A DNA stretch of 64,000 nucleotides from Chitinophagaceae bacterium. GTDB lineage: Bacteria > Bacteroidota > Bacteroidia > Chitinophagales > Chitinophagaceae. Every line of letters starts with the position of its first letter. The stretch's first letter is position 1. The DNA lies in assembly GCA_004028765.1 (NCBI GenBank), contig SAIX01000012.1, positions 1 to 64,000 of the forward strand, written 5' to 3'. A program made the position numbers and the translations under genes. Shown here in pieces: positions 20,337-30,271 of the stretch. Below the pieces are notes generated by a model, which worked only from the letters and a program-made list of their open reading frames with translations, had not been told where the DNA came from and did not search any database.

Positions 20337-20713
20337 TTAGCAATTTTATAGTTTTGAAATAGCCTTAACAGGCACCTGTCATTAACAGAAGCCGGTATCG
20401 AAGCTCTTGGCCATTCTTTAAAACAATTACTGATAACGCATCGCTGTGAGGCGTCTGCATTAAACCGGTGGGGGGGATTATTGGGGGGTAAGCAAGTATA
20501 GAATAAATATTTCATTCTTGCAAGTGTGGCAGTAAAGAATCAATGGTTTTGATTGTCCCTGTTGACATGATTTTCGTTTGCATTCCATGGAAAATGGTGT
20601 ATATTGAAAACGCTGGCATCCCCTCCCTTCGGCCGGTTTGCAAAATCCTAGCCATTGCCTCTGAAAAACGGGCTATTCATACTGATAGCCTTTATGTTTA
20701 TTAAAACAATTGT

Positions 20714-21697
20714 ATGGCCAGCGAAAGCGAAGACTACTTAGCTTATGTCAAATACGAAGGTGCTTCCGTAGAAGAGGGATACCTGGATGCGCGCAAGTCT
20801 GCCGATGCACTCATCGGTATTGATGAGGTTATCCGCTATTTTCTCTACCAAAGTGACAACAGTTTTCAGCAAATCAGTTTTGAAATTCCTGTCAGGGTTC
20901 GTAAGGGCAGCTGGGAGACGCTTATTCCACATACACTGGCAGATTGGTTGCTGACGGCTATAGGTACGGCTGCCACAGCCTATGCTGGAACGGCTTTAAA
21001 GAAGATTGCTGAGAATGATTTTAAAGATGTATCTACTAAGGACATCGTCAAAAAGGCGATCAAATCCATCAAATGGGTTATACGAATTGCCAAACATGTA
21101 CACTCACTTGTTCAAAAACAGTTTATTGAAGTGGATTTTAAACAAGAAGGAGGGCAGGTTTTGGTCGGAATTAAGAACACAGAAGGGGAGGTTTTATATG
21201 TTCCACAAGAATATCTAGAGTTGTACAAAAATTGCCCTGATAAACTGTTTTCAAAACTTACCCGAAATGTGAATCCCGAAAGAAAACTGGAAATAGGATT
21301 TAACCCATCTGAGCCAGTGGATAAGGATGATACAAAGGAGCCCGTTGATATTACCATGGCCGATAAATTCATTTTTACAAAAGAAGACGAGGATGATGAA
21401 GTATTATTTCCAGAACTGGTGCATAACCAGTATGTTGAACTCGATGGACACGTGTCGCGCGGAAATGAAAAAACCAACACGATAGGTTTTGAATACAAGG
21501 GGCATATCCTGACCTGTATTCCCACACAGGGAAATATCAAAATGTATAAAACCCAAATCTTTACCAACTGTGTCTTGAAGGGGTATGTTGATCGAATGGA
21601 TGAGCATGGTCGGGCAATCGAAAAGCGACCCAGGATTAAGTTTATTGATCTTGTTTCAGTAACACCGCCAGGTGAACAGATAAATATGTTTTCGTAA
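20714..21697 (+). CDS. Hypothetical protein paired with downstream nuclease
   Basis: 327 aa coding ORF, 17 bp from next gene. Confidence 0.5.
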   Translation: MASESEDYLAYVKYEGASVEEGYLDARKSADALIGIDEVIRYFLYQSDNSFQQISFEIPVRVRKGSWETLIPHTLADWLLTAIGTAATAYAGTALKKIAENDFKDVSTKDIVKKAIKSIKWVIRIAKHVHSLVQKQFIEVDFKQEGGQVLVGIKNTEGEVLYVPQEYLELYKNCPDKLFSKLTRNVNPERKLEIGFNPSEPVDKDDTKEPVDITMADKFIFTKEDEDDEVLFPELVHNQYVELDGHVSRGNEKTNTIGFEYKGHILTCIPTQGNIKMYKTQIFTNCVLKGYVDRMDEHGRAIEKRPRIKFIDLVSVTPPGEQINMFS

Positions 21698-21714
21698 ATA
21701 TTTAAAGCGTTATT

Positions 21715-23202
21715 ATGACTATTACTTCTTCGCAGCTCTATAATTATTATCAATGCCCGCATAAAGTATGGATGGATGAGAACGGACCGAAAGATCAGGA
21801 GATTCAGGAGACCAATCCTTTCGTGCAACTGCTATGGGATAAAGGTGTGCAGCATGAAGCAAACATTATTAAGGGTATTGGAGCTTACCTGGACCTCAGC
21901 CAGGGATCTCGTGAGACAAGAGTTGATCAGACGAGAAAAGCATTGGATGCAAAAGTGCCCTTGTTATACCAACCTGTTTTGACCAATGGTCACCTGCTTG
22001 GAATACCGGACTTGTTGGAATTACAAGCAGATGGTCAGTATTTGCCGATCGATATTAAATCAGGACAGGGATTTGAAGGACAAGCTGAGGAAGGGGATCA
22101 AAAACAAAAAAAGCATTATGCACTTCAACTGTGCTTATATGTCGAGATACTTCAATCAATGGGGTATTGTAATACGAGGGTGGGTTTTATTATCGATGGA
22201 GATGGGAATAGGGTTGCCTATGATCTGAATCTTGCATTGGGTCTTAAAAACCCGCAAACCTATTGGGCGTATTACGAGCAAATGCTGCAGGAAGTGCGAA
22301 ATATTCTTTCCGGTAAGGAATCAAACGATCCTGCCTTGAGCGGGGTATGTAAACTATGCAGTTGGTACTATGTCTGTAAACAATGGTGTGCTGATAATGA
22401 TGATCCAACACAAGTGTTTTACCTGGGCAGGAGCGTTCGTGATAAACTAAAGGCGGAAGCAGGCATTCATACTGTTGCAGATGTTGCGGCATTGGATGTA
22501 CAAGCATTGCTGGCACAGAAAAAGAAAGACAAAACTTTTTTAAAGGGCTTGGCTGAAGGCTCGCTAACCAGCGCTAAGCGGAGAGCTGAGCTTTTCCGGT
22601 CGAAAGGGGCACCGGTGGCGTATGAAAAAATAAATCTTCCCAAAGTTCAATACGAATTGTTTTTTGATATTGAAGACGATCCGACACAGGATTTTGTTTA
22701 CCTGCATGGTATTTATGTTCGGGAGAACGGCAAAGAATACTTTAAGGATTTCACCGCTACACAGATCAGTACTGCAGCAGAAGAAAAAGCATGGGCGGAT
22801 TTCTGGCAATATATCTGGTCGTTACCGAAAGATGATTTTGCCGTGTATTATTATTCATCTCATGAAAAAGCAACCTATGGACGGTTGCAAAAAAAATATC
22901 CCGTTGTTATCAGTGAAGAACAGCTTGCTGCTTTTTTTGATCATCCCTATGTCATTGACCTTTATACCAATATTGTTTTAAAACTGACGGACTGGCCACT
23001 TAGCAGTTATTCGATTAAAGAGCTGGCCACGTACCTGGGTTTTAAATGGCGTGATGCAACGCCATCGGGTGCTTTATCCATTCAATGGTTTAATGATTAT
23101 ATACAAAAGAATGATCCCGCCATATTAAAACGTATCCTGGAATACAATGAGGATGATTGTATTGCAACCATGGTGGTGAAGGATAAATTGGCCAGCATGT
23201 GA
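21715..23202 (+). CDS. TM0106-type RecB/Cas4-like nuclease with RNase H-like C-terminal domain
   Basis: 'ITSSQLYNYYQCPHKVWMD', 'LLGIPDLLELQADGQYLPIDIKSGQ', 'CKLCSWYYVCKQWC' and 'YELFFDIEDDPTQDFVYLHGIYV'. Confidence 0.75.
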   Translation: MTITSSQLYNYYQCPHKVWMDENGPKDQEIQETNPFVQLLWDKGVQHEANIIKGIGAYLDLSQGSRETRVDQTRKALDAKVPLLYQPVLTNGHLLGIPDLLELQADGQYLPIDIKSGQGFEGQAEEGDQKQKKHYALQLCLYVEILQSMGYCNTRVGFIIDGDGNRVAYDLNLALGLKNPQTYWAYYEQMLQEVRNILSGKESNDPALSGVCKLCSWYYVCKQWCADNDDPTQVFYLGRSVRDKLKAEAGIHTVADVAALDVQALLAQKKKDKTFLKGLAEGSLTSAKRRAELFRSKGAPVAYEKINLPKVQYELFFDIEDDPTQDFVYLHGIYVRENGKEYFKDFTATQISTAAEEKAWADFWQYIWSLPKDDFAVYYYSSHEKATYGRLQKKYPVVISEEQLAAFFDHPYVIDLYTNIVLKLTDWPLSSYSIKELATYLGFKWRDATPSGALSIQWFNDYIQKNDPAILKRILEYNEDDCIATMVVKDKLASM

Positions 23203-23225
23203 ATGGATCAGTTGTTGATCCATTC
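23201..23225 (+). terminator. Hairpin at the end of the nuclease gene
   Basis: GAATGGATCA-GTTGT-TGATCCATTC perfect 10-bp stem overlapping the TGA stop; no U-tract. Confidence 0.4.
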
Positions 23226-23295
23226 GGATGGCTTCAGTATATTTATATTCCCCCCGTTTAAGGATCATTCTTTACTGAACTAAGCTGCTTATTAC

Positions 23296-24189
23296 ATGGA
23301 ATATTATTCAACGTCACATTTTGCCAAACTGTTTGGTGTACCCGCCGCACAACTTTTTAGTGATCTGCAGCAATGGGGATGGATTGAACGATCGGGTGAT
23401 AAATGGGTGTTAACCCAACTCGGGAGACAGAAAGGCGGTGAAGCCCGATCTAATTCAAACTATGGAGAATACATTGTATGGCCGGAAGATATTTTTTTCG
23501 AGGAGGATCTTGACCGATCACAGTTCCTTAATTCCACTTCGATTGGAGATCATTTTAAGATTTCTTCCCGCCGGATGAACCTGATCCTGTCGGAGCTGGG
23601 CTGGATCGAAAAGGCGATTGCTGGTTGGGTAATCACGAAGCTGGGCAGGGAGCTTGGTGGGAGACAGCTGGAGCATGATATTTCCGGCGGGACCTATGTG
23701 CTTTGGCCGAAGGAGATTGTGAATAACCCGAACCTTCGCAATATTTTTTTCGAAACCGTACTTGAAGCAAAGGATGCAGCCCCTGTAGCAATAAAAACTG
23801 AAGCAACACCTATTGAAGCACCACTAACAGATAGTTTTCGCAATAAATTCCCGGCAACCTTCCGAACAAAAGATGGTCATATGGTTCGTTCACGCGCTGA
23901 AGTGATCATTGATAATGCACTGTACGATTACAAACTGGTTCATGCTTACGAAAGAAAAGTGCCGATCGAAGAAGATTTGTATTCAGATTTCTTCCTTCCG
24001 GCCGAAGGCGTCTACATTGAATATTGGGGTATGGAACACGATGAGAAATACCGCGAACGAAAGAAAGTGAAACTAGATCTGTATAAGAAAAATGAATTAA
24101 AGCTGATCGAACTGACTGATGAGGATCTAGCAAACTTGGACGATCATTTGCCAAGAAAACTCCTGAAGCATAATATCAAGGTGTACTAG
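23296..24189 (+). CDS. Protein with two tandem DNA-binding-like modules and C-terminal PD-(D/E)XK-like nuclease domain
   Basis: 'GWIERSGDKWVLTQLGRQKGGE...EYIVWPEDI' repeated as 'GWIEKAIAGWVITKLGRELGGR...TYVLWPKEI'; 'VRSRAEVIIDNALYDY...DFFLPAEGVYIEYWG'. Confidence 0.6.
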   Translation: MEYYSTSHFAKLFGVPAAQLFSDLQQWGWIERSGDKWVLTQLGRQKGGEARSNSNYGEYIVWPEDIFFEEDLDRSQFLNSTSIGDHFKISSRRMNLILSELGWIEKAIAGWVITKLGRELGGRQLEHDISGGTYVLWPKEIVNNPNLRNIFFETVLEAKDAAPVAIKTEATPIEAPLTDSFRNKFPATFRTKDGHMVRSRAEVIIDNALYDYKLVHAYERKVPIEEDLYSDFFLPAEGVYIEYWGMEHDEKYRERKKVKLDLYKKNELKLIELTDEDLANLDDHLPRKLLKHNIKVY

Positions 24190-25207
24190 AAGATTGTGCA
24201 TATTGGGTAAAAGCTTTTTTGTGTCGCCCTGCTACTAATTCAGCCAGTCGTTTGGGTGTGACAACCTTCACAGTTTCACCATAGGAAAGAATCAATCTTT
24301 CAAGTTCGTAGTTGGGTATTACCTGCAGCTGGACTTCCAGCATGTTTGCATTGATCCATTTTGCTTTCTGAGAACCGTGGAGAGGTTTGGAGGCAATGTA
24401 TTTGCCGGTAATACCAAAAAACTGTAGTACAATGGATTCAGTTTTTTTGTCCATCGGTTTTGTAACCCCTATAATGTCCTCAAAATATTCCTTCCAATCA
24501 ATCTTTGTATTCTTCTTGTAGGGTTTACGTATCGGCGTGATCTGTTGTATCCGATCCAGTGGAAGATTCCAGGTATAGATTTCTTTGTCTGGGTTATAAC
24601 CAAAGAGAAACCAGCGATTATTATATTGTTTGAGGTAATAAGGATGAATAATCAGTTCGAACGGCTGTGTACTTTCAAATGGCTGGTAGCGGATCTGCAA
24701 GACTTGCTTTTGGTAAATTGCACTGTATAAAACTTCCAGGTGTTCGATCCCCACCAGGTATTCGTTGCCGTCAAAATCAATGACCGGCTGATCCTGTTTT
24801 TTGTCGGCAATGCCCTGCTGTAATTTGGGCAGCAGTTCATGCATCCATTCAAATTGTGGCATCCCTTTAAACTGGGATAAAATATCAATGGTGCTTCGAA
24901 GCTGTTCTATTTCTAGCTGGTTCAGCGGCATACTATTGATAGAGAACGAAGGATCGGCATACCGGTAATAGACTTTCTTGCCATCCCGCAATTTTTCCAG
25001 CTCTATATGCCATCCTTCCTTGCTTTCCATAAAGGAGATGTCCTCGAAGATCTGACGCCGGCTGATTCCATTGGAATCCGGGTCGAGGTCCAGCAATACT
25101 TTCTCGCAGGCCTCGATCAAGTCATCAATAAAATACATTCGCCCATGATTGCGGAAGCAATTGTCCAGCACACGGTAGCGAATAAGGGCGTTTTTATTGG
25201 TAGGCAT
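24176..25207 (-). CDS. WYL-domain transcriptional regulator
   Basis: N-terminal wHTH, 'LEVLYSAIYQKQVLQIRYQPFES...ELIIHPYYLKQYNNRWFLFGYNPDKEIYTWNLPLDRI'; ATG at 25207. Confidence 0.85.
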   Translation of the reverse strand: MPTNKNALIRYRVLDNCFRNHGRMYFIDDLIEACEKVLLDLDPDSNGISRRQIFEDISFMESKEGWHIELEKLRDGKKVYYRYADPSFSINSMPLNQLEIEQLRSTIDILSQFKGMPQFEWMHELLPKLQQGIADKKQDQPVIDFDGNEYLVGIEHLEVLYSAIYQKQVLQIRYQPFESTQPFELIIHPYYLKQYNNRWFLFGYNPDKEIYTWNLPLDRIQQITPIRKPYKKNTKIDWKEYFEDIIGVTKPMDKKTESIVLQFFGITGKYIASKPLHGSQKAKWINANMLEVQLQVIPNYELERLILSYGETVKVVTPKRLAELVAGRHKKAFTQYAQSSSTP

Positions 25208-25226
25208 ACCCAAAATTATGTATTAT

Positions 25227-25245
25227 TGTGCAGTTACACTGCACA
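25227..25245. promoter_or_regulatory. Candidate WYL-regulator operator
   Basis: TGTGCAG-TTACA-CTGCACA perfect 7-bp inverted repeat, 20 bp upstream of the WYL ATG and just before the retron RNA. Confidence 0.5.
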
Positions 25246-25268
25246 GAAAGCAGCGTAGTTTGCTTTAG

Positions 25269-25470
25269 ATCTTTGAAAACCTGCCGCACAGATATTGAAT
25301 CGGCCAGTTGGGATGGAACATCGTTCTGTTCAAATCGACTGGTTTCTTGCCATCCGGTAAGATGAAGGGTTAGACGTTATTTATATATTTTTATATGACG
25401 ATAACGTATTTCGCTTTTCTATACTTTTCTTTCATATACAAAGAATACAGCGGCAGGTTTTTCAAAGGTT
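25269..25470 (+). ncRNA. Retron msr-msd region bounded by a1/a2 repeats
   Basis: CTTTGAAAACCTGCCGC (25271-25287) complements GCGGCAGGTTTTTCAAAG (25450-25467) with one bulge; internal hairpins CCAGTTG/CGACTGG and ACGTTAT/ATAACGT; ends 10 nt before the RT ATG. Confidence 0.8.
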
Positions 25471-25479
25471 TTATAACAC

Positions 25480-27534
25480 ATGCCGCCAGAGGACAAACAT
25501 ATCAAGTATATCCGCCAATCGTTTGCGAAGCTGCAAACCAAGGAGGATTTGCTGGATCTGCTTAATTATGCGAAGGATATAGTATATAAGGGTAAATCGA
25601 TCCCTTTTAGTCTGAGCCAACTTACCTGGTTTTCTAATCCGACGATCAACAAACGCAGGTATATCCGCTTTGAAGTATCGAAGAAAAGAAAAGGAGAAGT
25701 GCGTGTTATCCATGCACCTCGAAAAGGGCTAAAAGCTATCCAGAAATCTCTGGCCTATATACTGCAATCTGTGTTTGAGCCCGGTAAAGCAGCCACCGGT
25801 TTTGTATGGAATAAATCTGTAGTGGATAATGCGAGGGTACATGCTGGTAATTGGTATGTCTACAATCTCGATCTAAGAGATTTTTTTTCGAGCGTTGATC
25901 AGGCCAGGGTATGGAAATGTTTGCAGCTTCCACCTTTTAACATGCCCATCCAGGTGGCCAATATTGTGGCAGCACTATGTTGTACAAAAATGCAGGTAGA
26001 ACGAATGGATGATAAGGGAGAGTGGCAGAATGAGAAACGTAATGTATTACCACAAGGCGCGCCTACTTCGCCGGTTCTTTCCAATGTCGTGTGTCAGAAG
26101 TTGGATTACCTGCTCGCAGCAGTAGCTAAAAAGTATGGTGCTAAATACAGCCGATACGCTGATGATATCACATTCAGTTCCCTGCATAGTATTTACCAGC
26201 CGGATGGTGATTTTTTAAAAGAAGTTGCAAGAATCATTACGCAACAGCGCTTTCAAATCAAGGAAAGCAAAACGCGTCTCCAGAAGCAAGGATATCGACA
26301 GGAAGTAACCGGCCTTGTTGTCAATGAAAAACCGAACGTTTCCAAACGTTTTATTAAGGGGCTTCGCATGTGGTTGTATTACTGGGAATGTTATGGTTAT
26401 GCAAAGACACTCGAATATTTTAAGGAATATTATTCTGCAGACCGACCTCAAAACAAGATTCCTAACATGATTGACGTTATCCACGGCCGACTCGATTTTT
26501 TATCGATGGTGCGTGGTAAAGCAGATCCGTTATATCTGAAGTTAAAAAAGAGGTTCGATACGTTACTCCCTCCGACCGCAATTCAGAATCGTGAGATAGA
26601 AAAAGTCGGTTATCCTGAAATGGCCAATATCCGGCCACGGGAAACGATGGAGTTTCTGAAGCATTTTAAGTATGATGATGATTATCCGTTCAAACACCTA
26701 GTACATCAACCGATCGATCCAGAAAAATTCGATTTTTATGAGTTGTTGAAAGACGCTAAAAAAGAATTTATAAGAATATCGCGCACCTATGACAACAGGC
26801 TCGAACTTCCTAAAACTTTATACGAAGCGGTCAATGAGTTATTTCAGGTGCTAGAAACCAAGGGGCTTAAATACTTTAATGATAAGAAACTCCACCCGAT
26901 TCATGAACGGGAAACGGGTCGTATCATACAAAAATTCAAAAGGAACTACCGCTTTGGTAACGAGAAAAGTGAAACGACATCTTTAACCACTGTACTGGTA
27001 AGCGCCGCTGAAAACAGGAGATTTGTAGCTCATGAAGAGGGTGTCACATATAGTTTTAGTGTAGTGGATACTTCCGGGATCTTTCGTAAAGAACAATTAG
27101 TGTTTTTGCCGGATGAAAAACGCTTTAAAATAAAAGCGAATTTTTTTACCTGGGTGCCTAATGTAATCATTGCCTTCGGTGTTATGTTTGAAAATATCCT
27201 TAAGCATAGCAATGTGAACGGTGAGCGGCCCTTTGATCCCGCAAAAAAACAGATCCTGATCGATCTGAACAGACAGAAGCAAAAGGATTGTACTTCGATC
27301 ACCCTTTCTTTACTTGACAAAGAATCTCTGTGTAGCGCAAATGTTGATAGCATGTTGCGGAATCTGCGCCGCGAATTCCTGTCCGTATTAAAAGGGGTAT
27401 GTGATTTCAAGGTACAGTTTACAGATGAGGCAGGCCAGAGCTATGAAACCAGGGTCCTGCCATATGCTGAGGCTACTGAGAAAATTGATACAAATCCTGG
27501 TGGATTTAAATATGTATTTACATTTTACGATTAA
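25480..27534 (+). CDS. Retron reverse transcriptase with long C-terminal extension
   Basis: RT motifs incl. 'LPQGAPTSPVLSN', 'YSRYADDITFS'; retron signatures 'NARVH' (NAxxH) and 'VTGLVVN'; about 340-aa extension. Confidence 0.9.
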   Translation: MPPEDKHIKYIRQSFAKLQTKEDLLDLLNYAKDIVYKGKSIPFSLSQLTWFSNPTINKRRYIRFEVSKKRKGEVRVIHAPRKGLKAIQKSLAYILQSVFEPGKAATGFVWNKSVVDNARVHAGNWYVYNLDLRDFFSSVDQARVWKCLQLPPFNMPIQVANIVAALCCTKMQVERMDDKGEWQNEKRNVLPQGAPTSPVLSNVVCQKLDYLLAAVAKKYGAKYSRYADDITFSSLHSIYQPDGDFLKEVARIITQQRFQIKESKTRLQKQGYRQEVTGLVVNEKPNVSKRFIKGLRMWLYYWECYGYAKTLEYFKEYYSADRPQNKIPNMIDVIHGRLDFLSMVRGKADPLYLKLKKRFDTLLPPTAIQNREIEKVGYPEMANIRPRETMEFLKHFKYDDDYPFKHLVHQPIDPEKFDFYELLKDAKKEFIRISRTYDNRLELPKTLYEAVNELFQVLETKGLKYFNDKKLHPIHERETGRIIQKFKRNYRFGNEKSETTSLTTVLVSAAENRRFVAHEEGVTYSFSVVDTSGIFRKEQLVFLPDEKRFKIKANFFTWVPNVIIAFGVMFENILKHSNVNGERPFDPAKKQILIDLNRQKQKDCTSITLSLLDKESLCSANVDSMLRNLRREFLSVLKGVCDFKVQFTDEAGQSYETRVLPYAEATEKIDTNPGGFKYVFTFYD

Positions 27535-27536
27535 AT

Positions 27537-28130
27537 ATGAATAAGCTATTAGTAATCGATAATAGATTAGCGGAATGGGTGCATGACAAATACGATAAGG
27601 TAGAATTTGCTCGGTTTCCTGATGATTATTTTGATTGGGATGAGGAAGGCAACTACTGCCGTCCGCGTTTCGAAAAAAAGGAATTCGATTTTGTAATGAT
27701 GCACCATAGCCAGCTCAGCCCTAAACCGCTGCCTTCGAATTTTACCGAGCTGCTTTCTCTTGAGTTAGAAAACAAATTGATTTTTTTTAGCGGCGGAATC
27801 ACTAAAGAAGAACTGACGCTTGAGAATCCTGAGCTTCCATATAGTATTGCACTCAGAGATTCCATTGAACGTGGGTTTAGAAATTTTGCGCGTAAATCGA
27901 TTCGCGCCAACCAGTGGCTGATCGGCCTTTTTTTTGAGTCCTATATCCCATCGCTAATCCGATCCATTCAGGAAATGATGGATCGAGGAATAGATGTGTC
28001 GGTGGTCAAACAATCATCCCCTTTAAATGAACTACTACTCTTAAAGAATGTATTTGCTGGAACAGATCTATATGAAAAAATTATGCGGTTGAATGATCGC
28101 AATCTGATGGAAGAGCTCAAAAAACTTTAA
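27537..28130 (+). CDS. Hypothetical protein, possibly degenerate receiver-like
   Basis: 197 aa, 3 nt after RT stop; 'KLLVIDNRLAEWV...KEFDFVMMHHSQL...KLIFFSGG' mimics receiver strands without phospho-Asp. Confidence 0.5.
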   Translation: MNKLLVIDNRLAEWVHDKYDKVEFARFPDDYFDWDEEGNYCRPRFEKKEFDFVMMHHSQLSPKPLPSNFTELLSLELENKLIFFSGGITKEELTLENPELPYSIALRDSIERGFRNFARKSIRANQWLIGLFFESYIPSLIRSIQEMMDRGIDVSVVKQSSPLNELLLLKNVFAGTDLYEKIMRLNDRNLMEELKKL

Positions 28131-28131
28131 C

Positions 28132-30039
28132 ATGCAGAGGATTATATTAACGGAACAGCCAGAAAAATATACTGTTGGATTTGACAATGTTGACATTGTT
28201 GATGTGGCGCCGTTGGTAGGAGAAGTTCCGGCCAATTGGAAGCTCTATGGACAGGAGTTTGGACCCTATATTATTTGCGAAAGCCTGCAGAGGGTCGATT
28301 CATTTGTAGCTATTGATTTTGGCATTACCTGCGTCAATCAATACTTACTGGCGCACCATGTGCTTTCGACGTTAAAAGATCCTGTCGTTGTTTTAGTAGC
28401 AGATGAAAATATTCCTAATCTTCAGTTAGCGAAAGATTTTGGGTTGTTGCGTAACGAAGGAATTGCGGTTATTCGGATTGAACAACTAAGCGAACTTTTC
28501 ACGGCACAGGAATTGCTGGAAAAATATGTTGAGCAATTTCACGATACATTTGATCCGAATCGGTATTTCAAAGAATCACCAGCTTTTTTCAAAATGGATC
28601 GTCACCAAATGATCAATGAGTGGGGAGCCATCAAATTGTTACTCAACCATGGACTTACGCTGCAGCAAATAGAAGCAGCTTATCCATTGCCCAAAACTGT
28701 TTTTTTTAAACAGAAATTGGCAAGTTTGAATATCGGAGAAACGTCGGTACTTTCTTTGAGCAGTTATCCGGAACTAAGTAAGCTGCAACAAGCAAAGGGT
28801 AATTTTTTATCAGCAGCAGCAGCGGTTCGTAAAATTTTGCTTATCGATGACAATGCGGATAAGGGGTGGCAATTTGCGTTACAACAGTTGTTCTCTTCTG
28901 CGCAAATAGACGTTTGCGCTTGCTACCAGGATGCTTGTGCTATTACGAATTTCGCGCAGTATGATCTTATTTTCCTTGATCTGCGATTGCCGGATGTTTT
29001 TGGCGGATCTTATCCTGATATTGAAAATGGTAAAAGTTTAATACGGGACATAAAAGCTAAACCCAATGCACGTTATATTCCTCTTATTGTGTTTACTGCG
29101 TCTCAGCAGGCAAGGACTATGCATGAAGTTCTTAATGGTGGTGCCGATGCTATGTATGTCAAAGAAGCACCCGATTGGGATTCGCAGCAATCTGTTCAGA
29201 ATTATCATGAATTCCTGGACATGCTTCAGTTGCAGATAAAAAAAGGAGCCGAATTAAAAATCTATTGGCAGGCAATCGTGCAAATTAAAAGCAACTTTTT
29301 ATCCCAGATCGCTAATCAACCTGGATTTGCATTTGAAGATCGGATTGAAGAAAGGTTAGAGATGTTTTACGGCTTGCTTAAAAAGAAATATGAGGAACTG
29401 GAGTATAACAAAACTATGTTTCATTTTTCTGCAGATATACTTGCATTTATCACGCTATGGAGTATCCTGAACGATATTCAGGAGGCGTATTTTGAAAAAG
29501 GACTTGGGGAGTCTTTTACGAAAGTGAAAAATTTTTCTACTACTCCTCCAAGCTATACCCCGGTACCTTTGGATAATTGGCGTATCAAGGGGCAAACGCC
29601 AGACAAATATTTCGTAGTCGAAAAGCCTATCATTGAGGAGAACATTACTGTGACTGGCAGCCGTTCAAGACCTGGCCTAGATTATATCAGGAGAGATATT
29701 TATTCGGATTTCCAAATCAACAGGACTTCTCCTTACTTCGGATTTGATCCTGCCGGATTTCAATTTCGAAAAGTAGATTACCGCACGAAATTGTTCGTGC
29801 AAATTGGGTTTCTTTTGATGGCCAAAAATGAGCTCATAGGCACCACTAAACAGGCAGGATATTTGCAGACACTACGCGATGCCAATGAGCAACGAAATAA
29901 GCTATACCTGACGCATGGGGAAGATGGTAGTAATTTTTACGCGGTAAAAGAAAAGGATAAGCATTTTTCGTCTGCAATCACGCTTGATTTGTTCAAGTTG
30001 GTAGCTTTTCTGCTAACCGGAAACGATACTATTATATGA
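28132..30039 (+). CDS. Response-regulator receiver-domain protein in the retron operon
   Basis: Receiver 'VRKILLIDDNADKG...YDLIFLDLRLPD...PLIVFTAS...DAMYVKEA' with D, T and K residues; unknown flanking domains; one nt after previous stop. Confidence 0.75.
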   Translation: MQRIILTEQPEKYTVGFDNVDIVDVAPLVGEVPANWKLYGQEFGPYIICESLQRVDSFVAIDFGITCVNQYLLAHHVLSTLKDPVVVLVADENIPNLQLAKDFGLLRNEGIAVIRIEQLSELFTAQELLEKYVEQFHDTFDPNRYFKESPAFFKMDRHQMINEWGAIKLLLNHGLTLQQIEAAYPLPKTVFFKQKLASLNIGETSVLSLSSYPELSKLQQAKGNFLSAAAAVRKILLIDDNADKGWQFALQQLFSSAQIDVCACYQDACAITNFAQYDLIFLDLRLPDVFGGSYPDIENGKSLIRDIKAKPNARYIPLIVFTASQQARTMHEVLNGGADAMYVKEAPDWDSQQSVQNYHEFLDMLQLQIKKGAELKIYWQAIVQIKSNFLSQIANQPGFAFEDRIEERLEMFYGLLKKKYEELEYNKTMFHFSADILAFITLWSILNDIQEAYFEKGLGESFTKVKNFSTTPPSYTPVPLDNWRIKGQTPDKYFVVEKPIIEENITVTGSRSRPGLDYIRRDIYSDFQINRTSPYFGFDPAGFQFRKVDYRTKLFVQIGFLLMAKNELIGTTKQAGYLQTLRDANEQRNKLYLTHGEDGSNFYAVKEKDKHFSSAITLDLFKLVAFLLTGNDTII

Positions 30040-30271
30040 TGCAATGTCCGATTTGACCAAAAGAGTGTCCAAACTGATAATTTTTCAGTAGGCGTTTATT
30101 CGCAATTTTAGCCGATTAAAACGACTGTTTTGCGACCCGATTACGATCATAAGCTTTTCCTGGACCAGCGGCTGCGTTACACCTTCCTGGTAGTGGCCAT
30201 GCTAACACTTCGACAGCGGTAGTTATTACGACTATTATCCACCTGTCTGTTTATTCGCTTATTCCCCTTTC

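Noticed and set aside
25480-27534. Group II intron RT/maturase
   Set aside because: Retron NAxxH/VTG motifs and a1/a2 repeats; no domain V-like RNA or maturase/HNH domain seen
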